A stretch of DNA of 64,000 nucleotides from Calothrix sp. PCC 7507 (GCF_000316575.1 NC_019682.1:2416001-2480000), one strand, 5' to 3'; positions 23,001 through 31,573 are shown, numbered from the stretch's first letter. A program made the numbers and translations. The notes: generated by a model not told the origin, from the sequence alone.

Positions 23001-23350
23001 AGAGTTTCGATGGGATCTGCTTGAGGTAAATTGCAACGCACGTAGACTTCCCGTTCGCTGACGGCGATCGTCTTTTTATCAGGTAAGTCAATTTGATACT
23101 TACGAACTTCCTCATCCCACTCGTAAATTCTGCCGATAATCCAGGATTCTTGGCTTTCCTGGTAAATACAGCATCGAGTTTGACGCTCGAGTTTACACTG
23201 AGATAGCGAATTTAAGGGTAAGCTTTTTTCTAAGCGTTGCCCAATTGAACAAAAATATTCAATATTTGCCTGGGTATCAGATATTTCAATTACCTTCCCT
23301 ATGCCCAAGCTGTTATTTCGGGAACGTACCAACGAACCAAGTTTTATCAT
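20045..23350 (-). CDS. Large SNF2-family helicase-like ATPase
   Basis: An 1101-residue superfamily 2 ATPase. Walker A is DEVGLGKT (181-188), motif II is DEAH (259-262), motif III is LLSATP, and motif VI is QRIGRIDRIGR in the C-terminal RecA-like lobe. Residues 1-110 contain a small beta-rich domain before the ATPase. The C-terminal ~400 residues are not recognised. The architecture resembles RapA/HepA and the SNF2 helicases of bacterial defence modules (DpdE and DISARM-type proteins). No methylase, nuclease or Dpd partner gene is adjacent, so the assignment stops at SNF2. It is flanked by a CVNH gene and a histidine kinase gene. Confidence 0.8.
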   Translation of the reverse strand: MIKLGSLVRSRNNSLGIGKVIEISDTQANIEYFCSIGQRLEKSLPLNSLSQCKLERQTRCCIYQESQESWIIGRIYEWDEEVRKYQIDLPDKKTIAVSEREVYVRCNLPQADPIETLAMRGQETPYFHDKRFAFVKSLISQRAVSRGMTGLISANIKLYPHQVEVVRRVLEDPIQRYLLADEVGLGKTIEAGAILRQYLLDEPAGRAIVLVPQYLLQQWQQELENKFYISHFLKRVAVLAVEDIHKINPKASIGLLILDEAHHIAAMATSSDPVQRKSFETYKQLAHKSDRLLLLSATPVLNHEQDFLAMLHLLDPATYQLNDLAGFRDRVVKRQDIGRILLSFKEGANPSVLKTNLQQLRNLFAQDEYLLNLAQELENILQATSGDTSKIVRAIRTHISDTYRLHHRMLRNRRASVEDVIFERNITLRAEYDLDERSPDIHELIEKWRHVAPDDQQYHQIVLLFFRAAGTWLGILKQVIQARLKGLSTAELVEEFGADSVRTLMETPKFAEEAEILQSLLQIIEQPSEDGDRLELLNTVILYQLCEPLKLQSLKFNLPKLLTEVQQRLKRPIPGDSLPKIVVFTSFMQTCAEIVRYLGDRFGKGAIASHQVKQTRAQVEENLNRFKKDPNCFILVCDSSGEEGRNLQFTDCMIYFDLPWSPNRLEQRIGRIDRIGRPLKVELTVFAGVDLPDSLHDAWYRLLKEGFNIFGQSIASLQFYVDEKLPALAEIIFKSGANGLLGNIEVIQTEIEQEQVKISEQNALDEIDALDESATQYFQSLDDYDARHQEIQQVTEDWVCNALRFQPINNPNVSALKRYKPTENTLVPADNLSTNFAGILEEFGTFNRRVANQQPGAKLHRIGENLVEALSSYIHWDDRGKTFAMWRVDENWDSGEGKEWYGFRFNYIVETNLTNYIGNTTKDKTLQRRADSLFPPIVESVFIDARSESMSAVEDETLLNILQRPYKSKGGKYRDYNLAKSRLSILDNFVESSKWQEFCYQARRTSLDLLNQHPDFSALCKNSATHAEQKLGKRLDQLRLRLTRHTNQERISDPALEQELNNETALSQVIIAGIRQPAIRLDSVGFIIVSGRPPIQSEDDD

Positions 23351-23543
23351 CTACTGTGTCTCTTTCTAACTGGAGTTTAGACTAAAAGCGATCTAAGGTA
23401 ACATAAGTTGTGGCAGGCAATAGGCAATCTTGTTACAGGCAATAGGCATGAAAGTCCCTTGGTGTAAGTGTTTTCTTGTTAGTTCATGTCCTAATCTACC
23501 TGATTGATTAATTAGGCTTAAAAATATTGGTTTTGAAGTAGGT

Positions 23544-24890
23544 TCATCCGGCTAGCTGAATGTGCAAATCTCCCAAAGTTGGTAAATTGAGGGTAAAAGT
23601 TGTTCCTATCCCAACCAAACTGTCCACGGCAATTTCACCGCTATGTAAGTCTACAGCTTTCTTGACGATAGACATCCCTAATCCCATTCCCGGAATATTG
23701 TCTACATTGCTGGCGCGATGAAAGCATTCAAAGATGTGTTCGATATCATTGGGGGGAATACCAATTCCACGGTCTTGAATTTGTAAGATGGCCTGGTTGT
23801 GGGCATAAGTAAGAGAAAACTTGATTGTACTGCCGATAGGAGAGTACTTTAACGCATTTGAGAGTAAATTGTTGAAGATATGCCGCAATAATTTGGCATC
23901 AAAATTAGCTTGTATACATTGGTACTCAGAGTGAAAGGCGATCGCATGTTGCGTTTTCTGATCCTGTTGTAGTTCGTCTAATATCTCGCGGCTAAATTCG
24001 ACTAAATTTAACGGTGCCGGGTGAAACTGCAATTTACTGTTTTCATCCTGACTCAAGAGCAATAAATCATTCAATAACTGAGTCATATACATGACAGATT
24101 TTTGAATGCGGTGGAAGTGGATAACTTGCCGCTCATCACTCCATTTATGCCGATAATGTTCCAATAATTCCGCCGAAGAGTGGATAGTAGCTAAAGGGTT
24201 GCGAAACTCGTGGGAGGTAGTGACGAGCAGGTGAGATTTAAGTTTACTCAGTTCTTTTTCTTTCAGAGTCGCTCGCCTCATAGCTTCTTCTGCTAGTTGT
24301 AGTTTTGCTTGAGTCCGCTTGGCTACGGTAATATCCCTTAATAACCAGCGCAGTTCCACCAATTGATTTGGCTGACGGCAAATGAAAACCACCTTTACCG
24401 CTACAATTATGGGTGTTTTGTGAAGGGGCTGTAGATTCACTTCCCACTCTTGTATTTCAGAACTATCATGTAGATTTTTCAGTTGCAGATGAAAATTAAT
24501 TTTTTCTTCATCCACTACATAAATATCTAAGGGTGCCCCGATTAAGAAACTCTTGGAGTTATTGAGTAGGTTAGTAGCAGCAAAGTTAGCTTCTTGAATT
24601 ACCCCTTTCATATCAGTTACCACATAAGCCTCTGGTGCTTCCTCAAACAATTCTTGGTAGCGCTGACGTTGTTTTAAGAATGCCTGTTGCGTTATGGACA
24701 ACTCTTCATTCTGCCGCTGCAAGTCCTCATTGGCTATTTGCAGTTCTTCCAGAGCCAGGTGGATTTCCTCAAAGACTGCGGCGATGAGTTTAATATCTGC
24801 TTTGGCTTCTGGCTTTTCGCTTTGATGTTGCAAAAAAGCAATACGCTGACGCATATTCTGTATTTCTAAAGACCAGCCGTCCAAATTCAC
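23544..24890 (-). CDS. Soluble PAS-domain sensor histidine kinase
   Basis: 448 residues, no membrane segment. A coiled coil (about 35-80, with EELQIANEDLQRQNEEL) leads into a PAS domain (about 80-190) and then a HisKA domain with phospho-acceptor His227 in TTSHEFRNPLATI. The HATPase_c domain has an N box (NNLLSNALKYS) and G boxes (DRGIGIP, GMGLGMSIV). It starts with GTG 24890, preceded by GAGGAG at 7 nt. No response regulator is adjacent, so the partner is unknown. The PAS-coiled-coil arrangement resembles the N-terminal part of the hybrid kinase at 39228-43115. Confidence 0.85.
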   Translation of the reverse strand: MNLDGWSLEIQNMRQRIAFLQHQSEKPEAKADIKLIAAVFEEIHLALEELQIANEDLQRQNEELSITQQAFLKQRQRYQELFEEAPEAYVVTDMKGVIQEANFAATNLLNNSKSFLIGAPLDIYVVDEEKINFHLQLKNLHDSSEIQEWEVNLQPLHKTPIIVAVKVVFICRQPNQLVELRWLLRDITVAKRTQAKLQLAEEAMRRATLKEKELSKLKSHLLVTTSHEFRNPLATIHSSAELLEHYRHKWSDERQVIHFHRIQKSVMYMTQLLNDLLLLSQDENSKLQFHPAPLNLVEFSREILDELQQDQKTQHAIAFHSEYQCIQANFDAKLLRHIFNNLLSNALKYSPIGSTIKFSLTYAHNQAILQIQDRGIGIPPNDIEHIFECFHRASNVDNIPGMGLGMSIVKKAVDLHSGEIAVDSLVGIGTTFTLNLPTLGDLHIQLAG

Positions 24891-24968
24891 GCTATTGCTC
24901 CTCTTAGCTATTTGGAATCTTAGCTTTTTTTTAAGTCTGTTCTTCTAAATAAGTAATTTCAGCTAATA

Positions 24969-25081
24969 CTAGTGGTTTGTCAGTTTTGTTTTGAGGGGTT
25001 TTTGGTAGTGCGGGCCGAAAAGCCCGCGTGAGCGAGACGCTCACACTACAGTCCCTCATTTCAACCCTGACAGACTACTAG
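24969..25081. repeat. 113-bp inverted-repeat element, copy A
   Basis: Begins CTAGTGGTTTGTCA and ends TGACAGACTACTAG (14-bp terminal inverted repeats, two mismatches). It contains two internal hairpins, GCGGGCCGAAAAGCCCGC and GTGAGCGAGACGCTCAC. Copies B (31461-31573, opposite orientation) and C (53967-54079) have the same length and are almost identical. Confidence 0.9.
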
Positions 25082-25167
25082 GCTGTTTCATCGAAAAAGA
25101 GGCAAAGAAGCAAGGAGCAAGAGAGAAGGAACAGAAAGGATGACTGTTAACTGTTGACTGTTAACTG

Positions 25168-28100
25168 TTAACTGATCTTGGCTATTATATCTGCCCATTT
25201 GATACCTGCAAGACTGGGTAAGACTACATGCGCTGCTCCCACTCGTTCAGGGGGACCGAGTCCTACCGCCCACATACCAGCGGACAGAGCTGCTTCGACA
25301 CCTGTAGCCGCGTCTTCTATCACCACACATTGCGCTGGTGGAACTCCTAGGAGGTTGGCGGCATACAAAAATAGGTCGGGTGCTGGCTTGGGTTGCTGCA
25401 CACTGTAACCATCAGCGATCGCATCTACTTTATCAGCAATTCCCAAACGTTCGACAACTTCATGAGCATTTTTGCTGGCGGAACCAATAGCGGTTTTAAT
25501 ACCCAGTTGGCGGAGTTCATCCAATAGGGCGATCGCACCCGGTAACAAATCTTTAGTAGTAATATTTTGGATAGACTCTACATAGTAGCGATTTTTACGC
25601 TCCATCATCTCCTGGATTTGTGCTTCCGAATATTGCCTATCCCCAATTATCGCCATCAGCGAACCCCGACGAGATACACCCCGCAATGCTTCGTTAGCCT
25701 CCCGATTAAAAGGTATCCCCTCTTCATCTGCAAGTCTTTGCCAAGCTAAATAGTGATATTCGGCTGTATCTGTTAAAACACCATCCAAATCAAAAATTAC
25801 TGCTTTAGAGGGGATTGGGGATTGGGGATTGGGGACTGCACTTCGGCTACGCTCAGTGAGCAGGGACTGGGGACTGGGGATTGGGGATTGGGGATTGGGG
25901 ACTAGGAATTTATCTCCCCCTGCCCCCTGGACACTGAGCGGAGCCGAAGTGTGCCCCCTGCCCCCTGCCCCCTGCCCCAGTTCCTCATGCAAATCAAACT
26001 CGTGTAATTGTCCGCGCCATTGCAGCTGAAATTTTAGTCGCGTCCAACCGGGGGGTAAATGGGGGTTAGCTACAGGGCCTTTTTCCGTGAATTGGATACC
26101 ACCGAATCCGAAAACGATAGCTTGCCAAACTCCACCGGCACTAGCGGCGTGAATTCCATCACTAGTATTACCTCTCAAATCTTGGATATCTACCATTGCT
26201 GCTTGCATAAATCGTTCGTAAGCTTCGGTTAATTTGCCTAAATCGGCGGCTAAGATGGCATGGATTGCTGGGCCTAGGGATGAACCATAGGTAATATCAG
26301 TGCGGGGTGCATAGTAATCCCAGTTGGTCTGTAATAATTTTTGGTTGTAGGGAAAATCGGCTGATTGTCGCATGAGATAGAGCAGCATTAGCACATCTGG
26401 CTGCTTGAGTACCTGGTGCTTGTTAGTGCTTTCAATGCCGAGGATGGCTTGTATCGAGCGGGTGCGGGGTTCGTAGTCCTGTAGGTTGATGTCTTGTAGT
26501 TGGAAAAACCCCTCAAACTGCTCGATTAATCCTGTTGTGCGCTCGCTAGAAATCCATATATTGCTGATAATATCTTGCCAGCGCATTCTCTGTTTGCTTG
26601 TCAGGTGCAGTTTCTGCTCTAATTGAGTCGCTTGCTCTGGGAAATTATGACTGAGCCAATCATAGACTAGGAGTGCTTTTTCTAAATGCCATTGCACTAG
26701 GCGGTTAGTGAAGGTGTTGTTGTGAACAAACTCATGGTATTCATCTGCACCGATGACTCCGCGAATTTCATACCGTTCAAACTGGGGATTAAATTCCACT
26801 CGACTACCCCAAAAGATAGCAGTATCGAGGATCATCTCAGCGCCACAATCCCGCATCCACTCATCATCACCTGTTGCTTGCCAATAGTACCAAACACCGT
26901 AGGCAATATCTGCACTGATGTGAATTTCGCGATCGCGGCACCAAATCCGCACGTCTTCACCGTAAAAATCACTAGGTAGCGACCAGCGGGGTGTTACTTC
27001 ATCACCAGTTACAGCACTTTCCCAAGCATACATCGCGCCTTTATAACCGTAATGTGTGGCCTTGCGTCGCGCCCCATTCAATGTGTGGTAACGGTAACTG
27101 ATCAAATTGCGGGCTATAGCTGGTTGAGTATAAATAAAAAATGGCAATATAAAAATTTCTGTATCCCAAAATATATGTCCGTGATAGCCAAATCCGGAAA
27201 GGGTTTTAGCGGGAATACTCACCTTGTCATCGTATTTTGGTGCAGCAATGAGCAGTTGAAAGAGATTGTAACGGACAGCAAAAGCGGCTGTGCGATCGCC
27301 TTCAATTAAAATATCGTTGCTTTTCCAAACCTGATTCCATGCCTGTTCGTGAGCGTCGAAGAGTGTATCGTAATCTGGCAGCAGAGCAAGTTTATTTTGC
27401 GCTGCTATGACTGGTGTATTAATGTCTCGCGAGGTAAAAACCGTGACAACCTTCTCTACTATCACTGTTTGCCCTGCATTAGCCAAGAAGGTCGTAGTGA
27501 AGGTAGGATAACCAGGAGCGCTGCTAATTTGCCATGATGTATCAACGCCCGAAATGCCCATCTTAGCAGCCATGCCGATATCAATTTGCGAACTGCGGGT
27601 GCGACGATGTAGCCAAATACCTGACTCAGTTTTGCCTTGCTCTAATTCTTGCCAGTGATTAAAGCCGACATTTTCCGGGTAGCCGTTAATACTAGCCTGA
27701 ATTTCTATCAACCCATCAAAGTTGAGGGGCTTTAACTGCAAGCGCTGCCCTAAAATATGCTGATCAGCTAGACTGGCAAAGCGTTCAAACTGTATATCAA
27801 TAGTGTTACCACTCGGACTCCGCCAACATATGGAACGGGTAAGAAGACCTTGGTACAAATCAAGCTGGCGATGATAGTTTAATATTTCTCCCTGATCCAT
27901 GCGGAAGCGATCGCCATTAATAATCACCACCAACGGCAACCAATCTGGGCAGTTAACCAGCTCAGTGTAAACTACAGGCACATCATCATAGACACCGTGG
28001 ATAAAGGTTGCTGGTGATCCTCGACTATAACCCTCCTCAAAACTGCCCCGTGTTCCCAAGTAACCGTTACCAATAGTAAAAACGGTTTCTTTAGAGTGAA

Positions 28101-28179
28101 ATTGTTCAGGATCAAACTGAGTTTCAATTAATATCCAGTCTGTAAAAATAAAATGCCGAGAATTACCTTTAATATCCAT
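25168..28179 (-). CDS. GH65 glycoside phosphorylase fused to beta-phosphoglucomutase
   Basis: 1003 residues in one frame. Residues 1-730 form a glycoside hydrolase family 65 enzyme (disaccharide phosphorylase of the maltose/kojibiose/trehalose type), with the catalytic glutamate in GVIGADEYHEF near 475 and FWDTEIFILP. Residues ~790-1003 form a HAD-family beta-phosphoglucomutase with the nucleophile in FDLDGVLTD. Phosphorolysis would yield beta-glucose-1-phosphate, which the second domain converts to glucose-6-phosphate. The ~58-residue linker (PNPQSPIPS repeats, LTERSRSAV) is encoded by dispersed repeats, so the fusion may be recent. It lies downstream of sucrose synthase, same strand. The exact disaccharide cannot be told. 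Confidence 0.88.
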   Translation of the reverse strand: MDIKGNSRHFIFTDWILIETQFDPEQFHSKETVFTIGNGYLGTRGSFEEGYSRGSPATFIHGVYDDVPVVYTELVNCPDWLPLVVIINGDRFRMDQGEILNYHRQLDLYQGLLTRSICWRSPSGNTIDIQFERFASLADQHILGQRLQLKPLNFDGLIEIQASINGYPENVGFNHWQELEQGKTESGIWLHRRTRSSQIDIGMAAKMGISGVDTSWQISSAPGYPTFTTTFLANAGQTVIVEKVVTVFTSRDINTPVIAAQNKLALLPDYDTLFDAHEQAWNQVWKSNDILIEGDRTAAFAVRYNLFQLLIAAPKYDDKVSIPAKTLSGFGYHGHIFWDTEIFILPFFIYTQPAIARNLISYRYHTLNGARRKATHYGYKGAMYAWESAVTGDEVTPRWSLPSDFYGEDVRIWCRDREIHISADIAYGVWYYWQATGDDEWMRDCGAEMILDTAIFWGSRVEFNPQFERYEIRGVIGADEYHEFVHNNTFTNRLVQWHLEKALLVYDWLSHNFPEQATQLEQKLHLTSKQRMRWQDIISNIWISSERTTGLIEQFEGFFQLQDINLQDYEPRTRSIQAILGIESTNKHQVLKQPDVLMLLYLMRQSADFPYNQKLLQTNWDYYAPRTDITYGSSLGPAIHAILAADLGKLTEAYERFMQAAMVDIQDLRGNTSDGIHAASAGGVWQAIVFGFGGIQFTEKGPVANPHLPPGWTRLKFQLQWRGQLHEFDLHEELGQGAGGRGHTSAPLSVQGAGGDKFLVPNPQSPIPSPQSLLTERSRSAVPNPQSPIPSKAVIFDLDGVLTDTAEYHYLAWQRLADEEGIPFNREANEALRGVSRRGSLMAIIGDRQYSEAQIQEMMERKNRYYVESIQNITTKDLLPGAIALLDELRQLGIKTAIGSASKNAHEVVERLGIADKVDAIADGYSVQQPKPAPDLFLYAANLLGVPPAQCVVIEDAATGVEAALSAGMWAVGLGPPERVGAAHVVLPSLAGIKWADIIAKIS
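25815..25980. repeat. Dispersed repeats forming a protein linker
   Basis: GGGGATT heptads, two copies of the CACTTCGGCTACGCTCAGTG-type palindrome (in opposite orientations at about 25840 and 25932), and CCCCCTG words fill this stretch. It stays open as coding sequence on the minus strand between the GH65 and phosphoglucomutase domains. Confidence 0.85.
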
Positions 28180-28231
28180 TTTTGTTATTTGTCATTTGTC
28201 ATTTGTTATTTGTTATTGGGCATGGGGCATT

Positions 28232-28336
28232 GAACTTGGAACTTGAGCCTTTGAACTTGGAACTTGAGCCTTTGAACTCGGAACTTGAGCCTTTGAACTC
28301 GGAACTTGAGCCTTTGAACTCGGAACTTGACTCTTA
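28232..28336. repeat. 21-bp tandem repeat x5
   Basis: Five units of 21 bp (GAACTTGGAACTTGAGCCTTT, the last three with CTCGG, the fifth ending CTCTTA) start at 28232, 28253, 28274, 28295 and 28316. They sit between susA and the GH65 gene, flanked by TTTGTCA and CCCAATG/CCCCAGT heptads. The open frame across them (minus strand) is only repeat. Confidence 0.9.
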
Positions 28337-28418
28337 AGCAATGCCCAATGCCCAATCCCCAGTCCCTGCTCACTGAGCGTAGCCGAAGTGCAGTCCCCAG
28401 TCCCCAATCCCCAATTCC

Positions 28419-30830
28419 CTAACGACGCATATGCTTTTCTAATATTTTTTCGGCTCTGGGTTTGTAAATTAGATGAAATAAGGTTTCCATGTAGCGTAGT
28501 CTAGCTTCGTTATTGTCTGGAACTACGAAATTCCAGAAGCCGGAGATTTTAGCGAGTAAGACTAACTGACTGGTGTGTAAATGCCAGTTATATTTGTGAT
28601 GAATTCGCTTGCTCATCCACTCCGAAACTTCCAGCCAATATTCAGGATGAGTATCACATTGATCAAGAAAATCCAAAATTTTCTTCGCTGTACCGGCAAA
28701 GTCTGTAGGGTTCAGATAAAAACCGTCTTCTCTGTCTTCGATAATTTCTAAAGCACCGCCAAATTGAGTAGCAAATGTTGGTAAGCCAGAAATCATTGCT
28801 TCTAAAATGCTCCGCCCAAAGGCTACAAAGTGGGCAAAGTGGACATATATTCCGCCACAATCTGCAACTACTCGGTAGACTTCGCCGATGTCACTACTGG
28901 GGAGACGCATTCCTACCCAGCGGATATGGCTATGCAGATGATATTTATTAACGATGTCGTGGAGTTTTTGGATTTCTGCTGCTTCTTCTGGGTTGGTGGC
29001 TTCAGATGGATGTAGCTTACTGGTTAAGATAATCAAGTTACAATGCTCTTGCAAAGCTGGACTTTGACCAAAGCATTCAGCTAACCCAGTGAGATTTTTA
29101 ATTGAGGTGATGGGAGCGACGGTTAAGAGCGATCGCTTGTGAGGATTTTCTAAATGACCAAAAATTTGCGGATCTTCGTTGGTGAAGAGTAGATCATGGA
29201 TTCGTTTACGAACGTCGGGATCTCGGTCTTCTTTTTGGCTATAGGAGAAGAAAATTTCTTCATTTACTCCCGGCGGCACCATGTTAAATTTGGGACTAAA
29301 TAGATCAATCCCATCTATCACATGATACAAATTGGGCATGGTGAAAGATTTATACGACTCATATTGTCCCATTGTGTCTGGTGTGCCGACAATTTCTTGA
29401 TAGGATGATGTGACGATAAAGTCAGCAGCATTCATGGTGATTAAATCGGCAGTAAATTGTGCTGAGAAGTTATATGTCTCTTCTAAGTCTTGCCAATAGA
29501 GGTTACTAAATAAGTATTTTGGTTTTTCTAGGGAGTGGGCAATATTGCAATGAGTAACTTTGAGCCGACGGGCGAGGAGAAAAGCCACTAAGTTACCGTC
29601 TGTATAATTGCCCACAATTAAATGTGGTTTTCCCTGGAATTGAGCTAGTAGTTCTTTTTCTGCATCTAGGGCGAATCTTTCTAAATAGGGCCAAGCCTCA
29701 AATTTAGAAATCCAATTGTTAGTAACTTCGGGATTGTATTCACCGAAGGGAACCCGCAAAATCCAGGCATTTTCTGTACCCTGGATTTTTTCCAGGGGTA
29801 AATTACAGAATGTGCCTTCACAGTTAGGTATGAGGCGGGTGAGGATAATTACGTGGGGTTTTATACCTAATAAATCAAGTCCAGCAAGTTTGATTTCTTC
29901 ACGCAGTTGGTTTTCTAAGCTGCGGGCTTGTTCTAGGACATAGATCACTTGACCTAGGGTTTCATCTCTTCCTAACACGCCTGCTTGCGCCACCCAACCG
30001 TGGATAGAAATTAGGACGACGCGAAAGATGGCGGGGATGCGAGAAACAAATGCTTCCAAGATAGCAGGTTGCGGGTTGTCAATCAGTTTTTCGAGGAGTT
30101 GTAAGGTTTCGCAGATGCGGGAGGCTGTATTTCCCCAACCTGGTTCAAAGCCTAGTTGTTGCAGGTGAAAGTTAAAGTTTTTATGGGGTTCATCATCAGG
30201 TTGTTCGCTGAGAAATCTGATGGCTTGGCTGATTTGCTGGGCTAGATGAGTCCCTGATTTAATGCGATCGTTTATTAGTAGGGGAACGCCATCATAGTGT
30301 AATTTATGTAGTAAATCAAATAATATATTTAAGCAATATTGCGGGTCAGTCAACACTTGAGAACACAAATAACGATTGAGGAAGGCTAGACCTTGTCCAA
30401 TATTGCGGGGGTCGCTAACTGATGGAGAATCCTTGTAGAAGGCGCTGAGGTCGATTTCGAGAATATTGGGTTGGTAGGAGTTGACTAAGCGATCGCTCAC
30501 ATCCAGGTATGCCTGGGGTGGCATCAAATCAAACTTAGTCAAGTCTGCTGTCAAATGCCAAAATTCTTGACTCGCAATCCGAGGACGGATCACCAACCAA
30601 ATACTTTCCTCTTCCAGAATCATCTCATGGGTGCAGTGAATCAGTTTACCCACAGCGGAAGAGTAATAAAAGTGTTGAGGTTTTTGCGATCGCTGACAAT
30701 AGTCTGCAAAGGCTTGCAAAATCTCTGTTCTCAGGAAATAACGCTTACCAGCAGCACGCAGGGCACAGATTAACTGCCCCAGAGTCGTTTTCTCATCGCT
30801 GTTGAAGACAGCTTTAACCAGTTCATGCAT
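28419..30830 (-). CDS. susA: Sucrose synthase
   Basis: 803 residues, the usual length for cyanobacterial sucrose synthase. A N-terminal sucrose-synthase domain precedes a GT-B glycosyltransferase domain with the UDP-sugar-binding motif FGRSILEAMISGLPTFAT followed by GGALEII. It reversibly cleaves sucrose to fructose and UDP/ADP-glucose in the cytoplasm. In heterocystous cyanobacteria SusA is linked to sucrose use and glycogen metabolism in nitrogen fixation. It starts at ATG 30830. It is followed 240 bp downstream by the GH65-phosphoglucomutase gene on the same strand, although repeats in between may separate the transcripts. Confidence 0.95.
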   Translation of the reverse strand: MHELVKAVFNSDEKTTLGQLICALRAAGKRYFLRTEILQAFADYCQRSQKPQHFYYSSAVGKLIHCTHEMILEEESIWLVIRPRIASQEFWHLTADLTKFDLMPPQAYLDVSDRLVNSYQPNILEIDLSAFYKDSPSVSDPRNIGQGLAFLNRYLCSQVLTDPQYCLNILFDLLHKLHYDGVPLLINDRIKSGTHLAQQISQAIRFLSEQPDDEPHKNFNFHLQQLGFEPGWGNTASRICETLQLLEKLIDNPQPAILEAFVSRIPAIFRVVLISIHGWVAQAGVLGRDETLGQVIYVLEQARSLENQLREEIKLAGLDLLGIKPHVIILTRLIPNCEGTFCNLPLEKIQGTENAWILRVPFGEYNPEVTNNWISKFEAWPYLERFALDAEKELLAQFQGKPHLIVGNYTDGNLVAFLLARRLKVTHCNIAHSLEKPKYLFSNLYWQDLEETYNFSAQFTADLITMNAADFIVTSSYQEIVGTPDTMGQYESYKSFTMPNLYHVIDGIDLFSPKFNMVPPGVNEEIFFSYSQKEDRDPDVRKRIHDLLFTNEDPQIFGHLENPHKRSLLTVAPITSIKNLTGLAECFGQSPALQEHCNLIILTSKLHPSEATNPEEAAEIQKLHDIVNKYHLHSHIRWVGMRLPSSDIGEVYRVVADCGGIYVHFAHFVAFGRSILEAMISGLPTFATQFGGALEIIEDREDGFYLNPTDFAGTAKKILDFLDQCDTHPEYWLEVSEWMSKRIHHKYNWHLHTSQLVLLAKISGFWNFVVPDNNEARLRYMETLFHLIYKPRAEKILEKHMRR

Positions 30831-31460
30831 GATGAATTCCAGAACTCTAGTTAGGTCATGGCCTCAACTTTCTCTCCTCAACAACTCCGGTTTTCATTGG
30901 TGTTTAGAGGCACATTTCCCCTTCAATAGTAGAGAAGTGTCAACGCCCTCCGCTTCTAGCTTGGGGATGAGAAACCCAGGTGTTTTTAATTAAGGGGGAG
31001 TATATAGGGTTTCTTGGACAGGACTGACTGCTAACTTTACCTAAATTTTATTTATTGGCAAGTAATGTAAGAATATTATAAAGAAGATCAGGGGATCACA
31101 TCAATCTACTGATTATTGAGTTTTTTTCTCTTGACAATGTAATCTATAAGTGCGTAGTATTCTTTTTGTGCGTATATCGAAAAGCTAAATAACAACATCA
31201 GAGAGATTTCAGACCTGATTCGTTCGATATGACTCATTTTTGCACAGAGATCGCAACGTAATAATCAGCGGTTTTCAATTAGCACTCAGGAATTCGGGGT
31301 AAATAAAGAACTGGCATTCACCAAATACATCACTTGACTTTGGTTGGTGAAAGTCTCTGATATCTAGTGAAATCTTGGAAACAAGAATCCTAGTCACTGA
31401 GGAATAGAGAATGGGTAATAACCGTGAAAATCATCAATTACTAAGACCACAGCCATCTAA
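30831..31460. other. Intergenic region between susA and the HetC-like operon
   Basis: It contains the susA upstream region and, on the plus strand, a possible promoter TTGACA, 18 bp, TAGTAT at 31131-31160, some 600 bp before the exporter gene. Two inverted-repeat elements (31461-31676) lie between that promoter and the gene. I found no clear NtcA palindrome (GTA, 8 bp, TAC) by eye and no RNA gene. Confidence 0.45.
31131..31160 (+). promoter_or_regulatory. Possible sigma-70 promoter
   Basis: TTGACA (perfect -35) with an 18-bp spacer and TAGTAT as -10. It points toward the HetC-like exporter gene at 31762. The long distance and the intervening repeats make the assignment tentative. Confidence 0.35.
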
Positions 31461-31573
31461 CTAGTAGTCTGTCAGGGTTGAAATGAGGGACTGTAGTGTG
31501 AGCGTCTCGCTCACGCGGGCTTTTCGGCCCGCACTACCAAAAACCCCTCAAAACAAAATTGACAAACCACTAG
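31461..31573. repeat. 113-bp inverted-repeat element, copy B
   Basis: Reverse-complement orientation of copies A and C: begins CTAGTAGTCTGTCA, ends TGACAAACCACTAG. Same internal hairpins. It shares its last four bases, CTAG, with the next element at 31570. Confidence 0.9.

Noticed and set aside
28213-28407. 64-codon minus-strand frame reading KAQVPSS repeats
   Set aside because: It is a translation of the 21-bp tandem repeat and flanking heptads; no start signal.
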